Shown piece after piece: positions 25,470-34,200 of a DNA stretch of 64,000 nt. The notes below the pieces were generated by a model. That model had not been told where the DNA came from. It did not search any database and saw only the letters and a program-made list of their open reading frames with translations. The stretch is from NCBI RefSeq assembly GCF_052119585.1, contig NZ_JBGQOJ010000004.1, positions 150,971 through 214,970 of the forward strand, read 5' to 3'. Origin of the DNA: JBGQOJ01 sp052119585. GTDB taxonomy: Bacteria > Pseudomonadota > Alphaproteobacteria > Rhodobacterales > Rhodobacteraceae. A program made the translations under genes and the position numbers. The stretch's first letter is position 1. Each line of letters opens with the position of its first letter.

Positions 25470-25940
25470 ATGGAAAAAATTGCCCTAACCCGCGCGGGAC
25501 ACACCGCACTTGACGCAGAACTGAAGCAACTGAAGTCTGTGGAACGCCCCGCCGTCATTCGTGCGATCGCCGAAGCCCGCGAGCATGGCGATCTGTCGGA
25601 AAACGCTGAATATCACGCCGCCCGCGAGAAGCAGAGCTTTATCGAAGGGCGTGTGAAAGAGCTGGAATCGATCCTGTCTCTGGCGGATATCATCGACACA
25701 TCCAAGCTGTCTGGTGCCATCAAGTTCGGCGCCATCGTCACATTGATCGACGAAGAGACGGAAGAGAAAAAGACCTATCAGATCGTCGGAGAGCCAGAGG
25801 CCGACATCGAACGCGGTCTGTTGAATATCAAGTCTCCGCTTGCCCGTGCGCTGATCGGCAAGGACGAAGGTGACAGCGTCGAGGTCAGAACACCCGGCGG
25901 TGAACGCAGCTATGAGGTGCTGGGCATCACCTACAGCTAA
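25470..25940 (+). CDS. greA: Transcription elongation factor GreA
   Basis: 156 residues, the standard GreA length. It enters the RNA polymerase secondary channel and stimulates cleavage of backtracked RNA. The N-terminal coiled coil contains the GreA tip acidic signature DLSENAEYHAAREKQ (about residues 41-55). The C-terminal FKBP-like domain shows GAIVTLIDEE, SPLARALIGKDEGD and VRTPGGERSYEVLGI. Confidence 0.97.
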   Translation: MEKIALTRAGHTALDAELKQLKSVERPAVIRAIAEAREHGDLSENAEYHAAREKQSFIEGRVKELESILSLADIIDTSKLSGAIKFGAIVTLIDEETEEKKTYQIVGEPEADIERGLLNIKSPLARALIGKDEGDSVEVRTPGGERSYEVLGITYS

Positions 25941-25970
25941 CAGTTGGGAACAGATGCCGGGGCCAATCGC

Positions 25971-27017
25971 ATGCCAGAACCGAAAACCGAAAAACCAATA
26001 GGCCTTGGGGTCTATGCCAAGCGCGGCGCGAATCCGTCGCGTATTTCGGCGACCGAAATCATCGCGATAGGGCTTAGCCTTGTCTGGTTGGCCCTGGTCG
26101 GCGGTTTCTTTGCGCTTTCGGGCGGCGAAGACGGATCGACAGAGGTCGACTCGCTTCAGTTCGTGATGACCGTGCTGGCGATATTCCTGCCGATCGCGAT
26201 GATCTGGATTGCCACGACCGCCGCCAGAAACACCCGTGTCATGCGAGACGAATTCGCCCGCCTTCAAACCGCGATGGACGCCATGCGACACGCCTATGTG
26301 ATCCAGCAACAGACTGCGGGAATGGGCGTGAAACCTTCGGTCGAAAAGAAACTGGACGAAATCGTTGCCGCGCAACGGCAAACCGAAACGGCGATTGCAA
26401 CCTTCACCTCGTCCCGCGAGGCGGGGGGTGTGCTGAATTCGGCGATCAAGGCCGCTGTGGCGAAAACTGCCGGGCTTTCATCCCAAGCCGAAGGCGGCGA
26501 GCAGGGCAATCTGGCCTTGGGCACCCCGTCAGAGGCGCTGGCCGATCCGATCAGCGTCGCCGACTTTGTCCGCGCACTGAACTTTCCCGAAACCGCCGAC
26601 GACGAGGAAGGCTTTCGCGCCCTGCGCCGCGCACTCAAGGACCGCGGTGTCGCCAAGCTGATACAGGCGGCACAGGATGTTCTGACCCTTCTTAGCGAGG
26701 ACGGCATCTATATGGATGACATGCGCCCCGACCGCGCCCGCCCCGAGATCTGGCGCAATTTCGCCAAGGGCGAACGCGGTCGCACCGTCGCGGTTCTTGG
26801 CGGGGTCAGGGACCGGTCCAGTCTTGCGCTGACCGCCGGACGGATGCGCAAAGACCCGATCTTTCGGGACGCGGCGCACCATTTCCTGCGTCAGTTCGAC
26901 AAGACCTTTTCCGAGTTCGAGGCAAACGCCAGCGACACTGAAATCGCATCGCTGTCGGACACGCGCACCGCGCGGGCCTTTATGTTGCTGGGGCGCGTCA
27001 CCGGAACCTTCGACTAG
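25971..27017 (+). CDS. Membrane protein of unknown function next to greA
   Basis: 348 residues from the ATG at 25971; a TTG at 25944 is in frame. Two membrane spans lie near residues 23-46 (IIAIGLSLVWLALVGGFFAL) and 62-84 (FVMTVLAIFLPIAMIWIAT). A helical, coiled-coil-like linker follows (about residues 85-150), then a soluble domain (180-348) with DFVRALNFPETADDEEGF and KLIQAAQDVLTLLSEDGIYM. I recognise no enzyme motif. It starts 30 bp after greA and is probably co-transcribed. Its end shares CTAG with moeA. Confidence 0.7.
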   Translation: MPEPKTEKPIGLGVYAKRGANPSRISATEIIAIGLSLVWLALVGGFFALSGGEDGSTEVDSLQFVMTVLAIFLPIAMIWIATTAARNTRVMRDEFARLQTAMDAMRHAYVIQQQTAGMGVKPSVEKKLDEIVAAQRQTETAIATFTSSREAGGVLNSAIKAAVAKTAGLSSQAEGGEQGNLALGTPSEALADPISVADFVRALNFPETADDEEGFRALRRALKDRGVAKLIQAAQDVLTLLSEDGIYMDDMRPDRARPEIWRNFAKGERGRTVAVLGGVRDRSSLALTAGRMRKDPIFRDAAHHFLRQFDKTFSEFEANASDTEIASLSDTRTARAFMLLGRVTGTFD

Positions 27018-29155
27018 ATCCCGAAGCTGCCATAGGGGATGAACCGCACAGGGTCGCCAAGGGCAATATCGCGCGCGCCGTCTTCCAATTCGACCAGCCC
27101 CGTGGCCCAGGACAGGCCGGAAATCCGGCCAGATCCTTCGGATTTGAACACCTCGGCATGGCCTTGGGCCGTCAGCCTTGCCCGCAGAAACTCGCGGCGT
27201 CCCGCCTTTTTGCGTTTCGTGAACGCGGCGGGAACAGTGAACCCCATGGGCTGGGTCCAGGCGGCGCCTGCAAGCACCTGAAAGGCGGGGCGCGCGAATA
27301 TCAACGTGCAAACAAGGGCGGCAACCGGATTACCGGGAAGGCCGAACACCGGCACGCCCCCCCAAAGACCCAGCGCCAATGGCCGCCCCGGCTTGACCGC
27401 AATGCGCCAGCTTTGCATCGCCCCCGCCTCGGTCAACAAGGCGCTGACATGGTCCTCGTCCCCCGACGACGCGCCGCCGGACGTCAGAATGACATCGGTC
27501 TGTTCCGCCGCAAGGTCCAGACGGTTCCGCAGTGCATCGCGGTTGTCCCCGACATGCCCCAGATCGACCGGCATAAATCCCCACCCTTCGGCCAGAGCCA
27601 AAAGCATGGGCCGGTTCGCATCATAGGTTTGCGCGGGGTCTGCCGTGCTGCCGACCGGCGCAATCTCGTCTCCGGTGGATAAAACCCCGACACGCAGAGG
27701 TTTTCGCACCTGAACCTGCGCCAACCCCGTGGCCGCCAAAAGCGCCAGATCGGGCGCGCGCAGGACATGCCCCGCCGTCAGGATCACTGCGTCCTTGTTC
27801 ACATCCTCGCCCATGCTGCGGGTGTTGGCGCCCGCTTTGACCGGCCCCTCGAACGCGATGTGCCCTTCGGCGCATGTGACGTCTTCTTGCAATACAACGG
27901 TATCAACCCCCGCCGGAATAGCAGCCCCCGTCAGGATGCGGATCGCAAAGCCGTGCGGAACAACTCCTTGAAACGGCGCGCCAGCAGCCGCGCGGCCCGT
28001 CACCAACGGCAAGACCTGAGCCCCCGCGCCTGTCGTTTCATGCGCGAACCCGTAGCCATCAACGGCGGAATTCGCGGCGGGTGGGTTGGACCGCACGGCA
28101 ACCGCATCGCGCGCCAGAACGCGGTGCAGCGCGGCGGATGTGTCGATCATCTCTGTTCCGACCACCGCCGTCAGGTTGTGTTTTAAAAGGGCAATCGCCT
28201 TATCAACGGGGGTCCAGTTGACACCGGCAGGCAAGGCGAAACAGTCGTTGCGCAGACGCGGCGGTTTCAGATCCGGCATGATCTGCGACCGGGCCGCGCG
28301 GATCAGATCCACCTCGTGCCCGGCGCCAAAAATCCACCCTTCTTCGGTCAGATCCGGCACATCCGGCACCCCGAACAACGCCCCCAACCCACCGTCCTTT
28401 TGCAGACGGGCAAAGGCCCCCGCCAAAAGACGCACCTGAAGATCATCCTTTACCGCAGCGCCGCTTTGCTCTTTCACCACAGGATCAATCAACGATGGAT
28501 AGATTTCGGCGAACACAATCGGCGCATCTGTGGCGGTCTCGAACGGCCAAACGATAAGGTCTTTGCCAAAACGGCCCCGCAGCGCCTGAAGCCGCGGCAA
28601 CCCAAGCAAAGCCTGCGAACCGACCGACCCGGTCGTGTAAAGCTTCCAGACCGGTTGCGCGCGGGGAACGGTCAATTCGACCTGCCGTCGCTCTGTCTGG
28701 CCGTGATCCCTGCGCTTTGACCCTTGTTCGGGAATATCGGCGGACTCTGTCGCGGGCTTTCCCCAGAACGGGCCAATCCCCGGCGACATCCGGTTCAGGG
28801 CGGCGGCCACCTGAAACCGGTTGTTCGTATTGTCTGCGGAATCGGCAATCGCACCGGCAAGCCAATCCCACAGCGAAAAGGCATCGGCACGGCCCGTCAC
28901 ATGCGCAGCAAAGCCCGCAGGATAACCGAACGGGAAATCAAAGCCCGCAAAGACCCTGCGCCCCTGCCTGCGCTCGTCCTCCAGCAACGCACCCAGTGTT
29001 ACCGTCGCGTCGTGACGCGTGCGGTGATAGGTCGACGTGGGCGTCGCACCGTCCCGCACAACCCCGATCCATATCGCATCCGCCGAGGGTTTCACCGCAG
29101 AGGGCGCCCCCCGCGCCGACCAGTCCACCACAACGAATGTGTCGAATGGGGTCAC
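27014..29155 (-). CDS. moeA: Fusion of a DUF429-like domain with molybdopterin molybdotransferase MoeA
   Basis: 713 residues, against about 400 for normal MoeA. Residues about 330-713 are MoeA, which inserts molybdenum into adenylated molybdopterin: NSAVDGYGFA, GAAIPAGVDTVV, STGDEI, YDANRPML, TSGGASSGDEDH and GLPGNPVAA. Residues 1-320 are a separate domain with VVVDWSARG, FAGFDFPFGYP and FAEIYPSLID, an acidic strand order like the RNase H-fold DUF429 group. The two parts are in one frame without a stop. It follows mobB with an ATGA-like overlap in the fdhD-mobA-mobB-moeA operon. The role of the extra domain is unknown. Confidence 0.85.
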   Translation of the reverse strand: MTPFDTFVVVDWSARGAPSAVKPSADAIWIGVVRDGATPTSTYHRTRHDATVTLGALLEDERRQGRRVFAGFDFPFGYPAGFAAHVTGRADAFSLWDWLAGAIADSADNTNNRFQVAAALNRMSPGIGPFWGKPATESADIPEQGSKRRDHGQTERRQVELTVPRAQPVWKLYTTGSVGSQALLGLPRLQALRGRFGKDLIVWPFETATDAPIVFAEIYPSLIDPVVKEQSGAAVKDDLQVRLLAGAFARLQKDGGLGALFGVPDVPDLTEEGWIFGAGHEVDLIRAARSQIMPDLKPPRLRNDCFALPAGVNWTPVDKAIALLKHNLTAVVGTEMIDTSAALHRVLARDAVAVRSNPPAANSAVDGYGFAHETTGAGAQVLPLVTGRAAAGAPFQGVVPHGFAIRILTGAAIPAGVDTVVLQEDVTCAEGHIAFEGPVKAGANTRSMGEDVNKDAVILTAGHVLRAPDLALLAATGLAQVQVRKPLRVGVLSTGDEIAPVGSTADPAQTYDANRPMLLALAEGWGFMPVDLGHVGDNRDALRNRLDLAAEQTDVILTSGGASSGDEDHVSALLTEAGAMQSWRIAVKPGRPLALGLWGGVPVFGLPGNPVAALVCTLIFARPAFQVLAGAAWTQPMGFTVPAAFTKRKKAGRREFLRARLTAQGHAEVFKSEGSGRISGLSWATGLVELEDGARDIALGDPVRFIPYGSFGI

Positions 29156-29646
29156 AGGCCGACCTCTGCCAGAATGAAATCGGCAATCGCCAGCGTGTCG
29201 TTCAGGTCAAACACCGGCCGCCCGTGGCCCTCAATCGCGCAATCCGCAGCGATCGCGCGGATTGTCGGGTCGTCGGGTGCGATCAGGGCATTGCCGGTTT
29301 CCGCACGAAACGCCTCGACCTTCGGATGGGTATCACGTTTGTAGCCCTCGACCAGAACCAGATCGACGGGCGCAAGCATGCCCAGCAACTCTTCCAGTGT
29401 CTGCTCTGGCGCGCCGCGGGTCTCGTGCATCAGCGCCCATCGGTTCCGTGACGACAAAAGCACCTCTGTCGCGCCCGCCTTTCGGTGGCGATAGCTGTCC
29501 TTGCCGGGGTGATCCACGTCAAAGGAATGATGCGCGTGCTTGACGGTGGACACGGAATGTCCCCGCGCCGCTATCTCGGTCACCAGCCGTTCCATCAGGC
29601 CCGTTTTTCCGGCGTTCTTCCAGCCGACCACGCCATAAATCCTCAT
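29152..29646 (-). CDS. mobB: Molybdopterin-guanine dinucleotide biosynthesis protein B
   Basis: 164 residues. A small P-loop GTPase that assists MobA in making the bis-MGD cofactor. It begins MRIYGVVGWKNAGKTGLMERL with the Walker A motif, then STVKHAHHSFDVDHPGKDSYRH (the MobB HxxHxxxxxxxGKDSxR signature) and LVLVEGYKRD. It overlaps mobA and moeA by four bases each. Confidence 0.94.
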   Translation of the reverse strand: MRIYGVVGWKNAGKTGLMERLVTEIAARGHSVSTVKHAHHSFDVDHPGKDSYRHRKAGATEVLLSSRNRWALMHETRGAPEQTLEELLGMLAPVDLVLVEGYKRDTHPKVEAFRAETGNALIAPDDPTIRAIAADCAIEGHGRPVFDLNDTLAIADFILAEVGL

Positions 29647-30263
29647 GTAGCGGCTCCTAAAAGTGCAGTGGCCCGATCCAGATCTTCGGGCGTATTGACG
29701 TTGAAGAACGGGTCAAAGCCGTCCACCGGAAACAGCGCCGTCGCCGCGCCATGGGCATCGGTCCATAGGACGACCTTGCGCAGGCCACCGGTCAGCGCGG
29801 CGCGCAAATCCTCGCGCAGCGCAACAGGCCAAAGCCCGAAGGTCGGGTGGCGGGACAGCCCCCGTTCGGGGTCCGGGGTGGCCGACAACGCGATTTCGCT
29901 GCCCGCCTGTTCAGCCGCCAGCAAAAGGCGCGGAACCAGATCGGGCGGAAAGAACGGCGTGTCGGCGGCGGCGGTCACGATGGCATCGGCCCCCTGCGCC
30001 GCCGCCCAGTCAAGCCCCGCCAGAACACCCGCCAAAGGCCCCGCAAACCCGTCCACGCTGTCCGCCAGAACGGGCAACCCGAACGGCGCGAATCGCGCCG
30101 GATCGCCATTCGCATTGATCGCAAGGTCGGCCACCTGCGGTTCCAGCCGGTCGATCACATGCTGCAACAAGGTCTGCCCGCCAAGGGTCAGCAGACCCTT
30201 GTCACCGCCGCCCATACGGGTCGCCTGCCCCCCGGCAAGGATTACGCCAAGGGGTTGCATCAT
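29643..30263 (-). CDS. mobA: Molybdenum cofactor guanylyltransferase
   Basis: 206 residues from MMQPLGVILAGGQATRMGGG. It transfers GMP from GTP to molybdenum cofactor. The nucleotide-binding LAGGxxxRMGGGDKGLL is intact, followed by the acidic metal site in TAAADTPFFP. Its double ATG overlaps the fdhD stop. The frame extends upstream, but only this start matches the family. Confidence 0.95.
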   Translation of the reverse strand: MMQPLGVILAGGQATRMGGGDKGLLTLGGQTLLQHVIDRLEPQVADLAINANGDPARFAPFGLPVLADSVDGFAGPLAGVLAGLDWAAAQGADAIVTAAADTPFFPPDLVPRLLLAAEQAGSEIALSATPDPERGLSRHPTFGLWPVALREDLRAALTGGLRKVVLWTDAHGAATALFPVDGFDPFFNVNTPEDLDRATALLGAAT

Positions 30264-31150
30264 TCTTCGCCCCCTTTGCGGCCGGATTTGCGGCCTTCGT
30301 GTTCCACCAACGCCGGATCGGCATCGCGGATCAAACGGTCCTCGCCCGCAAGGCAGACAAACCTTTGGCCTTTCATCCGGCCGATCAGGGTCAGGCCGAC
30401 CTGCTGCGCGATCTCGACACCCCATGCCGTAAACCCCGACCGCGAGGCCAGCACAGGGATTCCCATCAGCGCCGTCTTGATCACCATCTCGGATGTCAGG
30501 CGACCTGTTGTGTACAGGATCTTGTCCTCGGCGGTGGCGCCTTCGTCCAGCATCCAGCCCGCGACCTTATCGACCGCATTGTGCCGCCCCACATCCTCCA
30601 TATAGACCAAAGGCCGGTCCTGATGGCACAGCACAGTGCCGTGGATCGCGCCAGCCTCCAGATACAGGCTGGGTGTGCGGTTGATCTTGGCCGAAAGCGC
30701 GTAAAGCCACGAGGTGCGCACAGGGGTCGGGGGCAAGGTCAGCCCCTCCAGCCCTTCCATCATGTCGCCGAAGACAGTCCCGACCGCGCAGCCGCTGGTG
30801 CGGGTTTTCTTCTTCAGCTTTTCCTCGAACGTGGTTTTCCCGTTGGTGCGCACCACCACGGTTTCCACCTCTTCGTCATAGTCGACACCGGTGATGATCT
30901 CTCCGTCTTTCAGCATGCCCTGATTGCGCAGAAACCCAAGCGCCAGATAGCGGGGATAGTCGCCGATGGTCATCGCCGTCACGATTTCCTGCGAATTCAG
31001 GTAGATCGTCAAAGGCCGCTCCTCTACCACACTGATCTTTGTCGCGGCACCGTTCTGGTCCGTTCCCACGACCTTGCGCGTCAAGCGGACGGCCCCCGGA
31101 TCAGGCGCAATCAAATAGTCGGACAGATCATCCCGTGTGGCCAATTGCAT
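30260..31150 (-). CDS. fdhD: Formate dehydrogenase accessory sulfurtransferase FdhD
   Basis: 296 residues from MQLATRDDLSDYLI. FdhD transfers sulfur from a cysteine desulfurase to the molybdenum cofactor of formate dehydrogenase. Family marks are VVEERPLTIYLN, YMEDVGRHNAVDKVAGW, TTGRLTSEMV and LASRSGFTAWGVEIA. The sulfur-carrying loop, CGxCG in E. coli, reads TSGCAVGT here, with a single cysteine. It is the first gene of the molybdenum cofactor operon and divergent from azlC. Confidence 0.92.
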   Translation of the reverse strand: MQLATRDDLSDYLIAPDPGAVRLTRKVVGTDQNGAATKISVVEERPLTIYLNSQEIVTAMTIGDYPRYLALGFLRNQGMLKDGEIITGVDYDEEVETVVVRTNGKTTFEEKLKKKTRTSGCAVGTVFGDMMEGLEGLTLPPTPVRTSWLYALSAKINRTPSLYLEAGAIHGTVLCHQDRPLVYMEDVGRHNAVDKVAGWMLDEGATAEDKILYTTGRLTSEMVIKTALMGIPVLASRSGFTAWGVEIAQQVGLTLIGRMKGQRFVCLAGEDRLIRDADPALVEHEGRKSGRKGGEE

Positions 31151-31203
31151 CCCTCCCGCGGATTGCCTAAACGTCTTACATAATCTCACATTAGGAACTT
31201 GCC

Positions 31204-31914
31204 ATGGCATCCTCCACCCCGAAAACCGCATATTGGCAGGGTGTCCGCGATGGATCGCCGTTTCTTTTGGTCGTGGCCCCCTTTGCGCTGCTGTTCGGGG
31301 TGGTCGCAACAGAGGCTGGCCTGAACCTGACGCAGGTGATGGGGTTCAGTATCCTTGTCATCGCGGGCGCATCGCAGTTTGCCGCGATCCAGTTGATGGT
31401 CGACAATGCGCCGACCTTGATCGTGCTGGCAACCGCGCTGGCGGTCAATATGCGCATGGCGATGTATTCTGCCGCATTGACGCCCTATCTGGGGGCGGCC
31501 CCGATCTGGCAGCGGGCCTTGATGTCTTATTTTCTGGTGGATCAGACCTTTGCCGTGACCACCGTCAGATACGAGCGTCAGCCCGATATGCCCCTGCCCG
31601 AAAAGGTGGCCTATCTGTTCGGGGTCGTCACGCTGATCTGCCCGATGTGGTATGCACTGACCTTCGTCGGGGCGGTTGCGGGCACGCAGATTCCGCCTGA
31701 ATTCGCGCTGGATTTCGCGGTGCCTATCACATTCCTTGCGATCATCGCACCGATGATGCGGACGCTCGCACATATCGCCGCAGCGCTGACCTCTATCGTG
31801 ATTGCGTTGGGGTTGGCATTTCTGCCGTATAATATTGGCCTGCTGGTTGCCGCCGCTGTTGCGATGGCTGTTGGTGCGCAGGTCGAAGTCATGATGAAAA
31901 GGCGCACAGCTTGA
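31204..31914 (+). CDS. azlC: AzlC family branched-chain amino acid exporter subunit
   Basis: 236 residues, about seven hydrophobic segments. AzlC family pattern: YWQGVRDGSPFLLVVAPFAL, then ILVIAGASQFAAIQLM, then ANAL-type NMRMAMYSAAL and the YFLVDQTFAVT stretch. It forms a two-subunit permease with AzlD that exports branched-chain amino acids or similar compounds. azlD follows with a TTGA overlap. Confidence 0.9.
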   Translation: MASSTPKTAYWQGVRDGSPFLLVVAPFALLFGVVATEAGLNLTQVMGFSILVIAGASQFAAIQLMVDNAPTLIVLATALAVNMRMAMYSAALTPYLGAAPIWQRALMSYFLVDQTFAVTTVRYERQPDMPLPEKVAYLFGVVTLICPMWYALTFVGAVAGTQIPPEFALDFAVPITFLAIIAPMMRTLAHIAAALTSIVIALGLAFLPYNIGLLVAAAVAMAVGAQVEVMMKRRTA

Positions 31915-32240
31915 CCCTTAGCAGCTTCGAGATATGGACCATCATCATTGCGATGGGCATCGGCACATTCCTGATCCGGTTTTCATTTCTGGGGATGATT
32001 GGGAACCGCAAATTGCCGGAATGGGTGCTGCGTCATTTGCGTTACACGCCGGTCGCGATCATGCCCGGGCTTGTCGCGCCCCTGGTGCTTTGGCCCGCCG
32101 CAACCGATGGCGCACTGGACGCACCGCGCCTTGCCGCCGCCTGCATGACGCTGCTGGTCGGGATGCTGGCCAAGAACACATTGGCCGCAATTTTTGGCGG
32201 TGCGGTGACGCTATATTCTTTGATGTATCTGCTGGGATAG
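31911..32240 (+). CDS. azlD: AzlD family transport subunit
   Basis: 109 residues starting at a TTG (31911) that overlaps the azlC stop. It has three or four hydrophobic helices and the AzlD pattern GTFLIRFSFLGMIGNRKLPEW, then YTPVAIMPGLVAPLVL. It is the small partner of AzlC. Confidence 0.88.
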   Translation: MTLSSFEIWTIIIAMGIGTFLIRFSFLGMIGNRKLPEWVLRHLRYTPVAIMPGLVAPLVLWPAATDGALDAPRLAAACMTLLVGMLAKNTLAAIFGGAVTLYSLMYLLG

Positions 32241-32246
32241 GTTCGG

Positions 32247-32840
32247 TTAAAGCTCGCCTGCCAGCTTGGCCTTATTGTTGTCGGCATCATTGTCGTAAAC
32301 GGTGCGGGTGGTCACACCCGGTAACGTAGCAAATTCCGCCGCCAGCTTTTTGGGATAGAATGTGCCCCCGACCGACTCGAAGCCCGGCAGTTTACGCAGG
32401 ATCGAAGAAATGCTGTTGGCGCATTGCGCTTGTCCGACCGCGCCATAGCTTTGAACGCTTTGCAGCGCCATCTCTGCCACCTCGGGAGAGACCTCAATCG
32501 TGTCGATCACCACGTGAAAGGTTTCGCGGGCGTGATAGTCGATATAGTAATTCAGAACGCGCGGCGACATCCCGTAGATGACGTCGTTCCGCTCGGGGAA
32601 GGTTCTGTGTTTGAAACTTCCGGCAGGGTCGAACAGCACCCGCTGGGAGCCGCTGACCATCAGCGCCGAATGCGCGCCCTGCTTGCTGCGGTTGTTGATC
32701 ACGGTGAACAGAGTCAGGGCTGTCGGGCCGCTATCGCGATACATCGCTTGCCGGACTTCGACATCGGGGGCCCAGACGGACTCTGCCGTGCACGCTGCCA
32801 TAAAGACGGGCAGGCAGAAAGCCAGCAGAATACGGCGCAT
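32247..32840 (-). CDS. Lipoprotein, possible permuted NlpC/P60-like hydrolase
   Basis: 197 residues with a lipoprotein signal (MRRILLAFCLPVFMAACTAES; lipobox MAAC, residues 14-17). After it comes FTVINNRSKQGAHSALMVSG, then VLFDPAGSF, and late in the chain QSYGAVGQAQCANSISSIL. A His followed much later by a Cys at the start of a helix is the order seen in circularly permuted papain-like folds (YiiX, LRAT, DUF4105). That assignment is inference. It would face the periplasm. I do not recognise a named family for it. Confidence 0.6.
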   Translation of the reverse strand: MRRILLAFCLPVFMAACTAESVWAPDVEVRQAMYRDSGPTALTLFTVINNRSKQGAHSALMVSGSQRVLFDPAGSFKHRTFPERNDVIYGMSPRVLNYYIDYHARETFHVVIDTIEVSPEVAEMALQSVQSYGAVGQAQCANSISSILRKLPGFESVGGTFYPKKLAAEFATLPGVTTRTVYDNDADNNKAKLAGEL

Positions 32841-32902
32841 ATAAAAGCTCCCGACAGGGGGTTCAGAACAGGAAAAACGGGAATCTATGACGCCCGCTTT
32901 GA

Positions 32903-33037
32903 TCAGCTGTTGAAGATCGCCATGAAAATCAGGGTCGCAATGATGATGACGACAGCTTTTGTCGTCATGCTGATGAACCCCTCAAAGGTCTTTTCCTGCG
33001 TCGTGGTATCCATCGAGCCGTGCTTGTATTCTGCCAT
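32903..33037 (-). CDS. aa3-type cytochrome c oxidase subunit IV
   Basis: A 44-residue microprotein (MAEYKHGSMDTTTQEKTFEG...). It matches the bacterial aa3 oxidase subunit IV family: a short polar N-terminus with the TFEGFI motif, then one membrane helix (AVVIIIATLIFMAIFNS). It associates with the CtaC/D/E oxidase core, whose genes are not in this window. It stands alone between the lipoprotein and the metallo-hydrolase gene. Confidence 0.85.
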   Translation of the reverse strand: MAEYKHGSMDTTTQEKTFEGFISMTTKAVVIIIATLIFMAIFNS

Positions 33038-33156
33038 CGGTCCATTCCTTATCAATAGCGTTCCTCTGTGGGATAAACGATTCCGGCAGGGCTGTCACGA
33101 CCTAGAGACGGGGTCAGAATGGCGCAGGGCCGTCCTTTTTTGCCGAAATGTGGTTT

Positions 33157-34200
33157 CTACGCCTTTGCCTGCCATTCCCACGCGCCATCGGGTCGCATTT
33201 TGCGTGTCACGACACCGGATTGAAAAAGATGGGACAGATGCGCCACGGCCTCGACAAGGGCCAGACCGTATTCTGCCTCGCCGATCGGACGCTTGAACAG
33301 CGGCGGGAAACATTCGCCGCCCGTGGCGGGATGCGCCAGATGTTCCAGCAGCCGCGCCAAGGCGCCGTGGTGATTGTCGATCAACTGCCGCATGCGGGTC
33401 GGCAAGCCGGTAAAGGGCAATTTATGACCGCCCAGAACCAGATGATCCTCTCTGGCCAAGGGGGCTAACCTCTCGCAGGCCTCCAACCAGTCGGCGACGG
33501 GGTCTGCCTCCGGCTCGGTCGCATAAACGCCGATATTGGGCGAAATGGAGGGAAGGATCTGATCGCCCGCAATGACCAAGTTGTCATCGCGCGACCAGAA
33601 TGTCGCGTGTTCCGGCGAATGGCCGTTGCCGATATGCACATCCCAATCGCGCCCGCCCATCCTGATCACGTCATCCTGCCGGATACGCCGGAACCCGAGC
33701 GGCATTTCGTAAACCACATCTGCAAAATTGAATGGTCGTTCCGTTTCACGTTTCGCATAAATCCCGGCATCCATGCCGCTGGCCCGCCAAAACGCCAGCG
33801 TCTCCTCTGCGGGGGTATCTTGCGTGTCCAACGTCAGCATCCGCGAAAACAGCCAAGCCGTTCGCGTGGTCCACAGATCGGCCCCGTGGATCGACTGGAA
33901 CCATCCCGCCAAACCCATGTGGTCAGGGTGGTGGTGCGTCACGACAACACGCGATACGGGCTTACCCCCCAAAGGCCCCGCCAAAAGTGCCTCCCAGATC
34001 GCACGGGTTCTGGCCGCATTGAAACCCGTGTCGATCACCGTCCAGCTATCGCCTTCGTCCAGCGCGTAGACGTTGACATGGTCCAGCTTCATCGGCAGCG
34101 GCAGGCGCATCCAAAGAACGCCTTCTGCGACTTCGATCGCTTCGCCCTCGGCGGGGGGCGTCTCGAACGGATATCTAATGCCGGTTGCCGTGTCTTTCAT
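33157..34200 (-). CDS. MBL-fold metallo-hydrolase
   Basis: 347 residues. Metallo-beta-lactamase fold with the zinc motif VVTHHHPDHMGLAGW (about residue 88), a later GNGHSPEHATFWS His and VIAGDQILPS Asp. A winged-helix-like C-terminus (about 270-345) resembles the LACTB2/BLACT_WH group of hydrolases. The substrate is unknown, perhaps a thioester. Its start overlaps the acyl-CoA dehydrogenase end by four bases, so the two probably work in one pathway. Confidence 0.85.
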   Translation of the reverse strand: MKDTATGIRYPFETPPAEGEAIEVAEGVLWMRLPLPMKLDHVNVYALDEGDSWTVIDTGFNAARTRAIWEALLAGPLGGKPVSRVVVTHHHPDHMGLAGWFQSIHGADLWTTRTAWLFSRMLTLDTQDTPAEETLAFWRASGMDAGIYAKRETERPFNFADVVYEMPLGFRRIRQDDVIRMGGRDWDVHIGNGHSPEHATFWSRDDNLVIAGDQILPSISPNIGVYATEPEADPVADWLEACERLAPLAREDHLVLGGHKLPFTGLPTRMRQLIDNHHGALARLLEHLAHPATGGECFPPLFKRPIGEAEYGLALVEAVAHLSHLFQSGVVTRKMRPDGAWEWQAKA

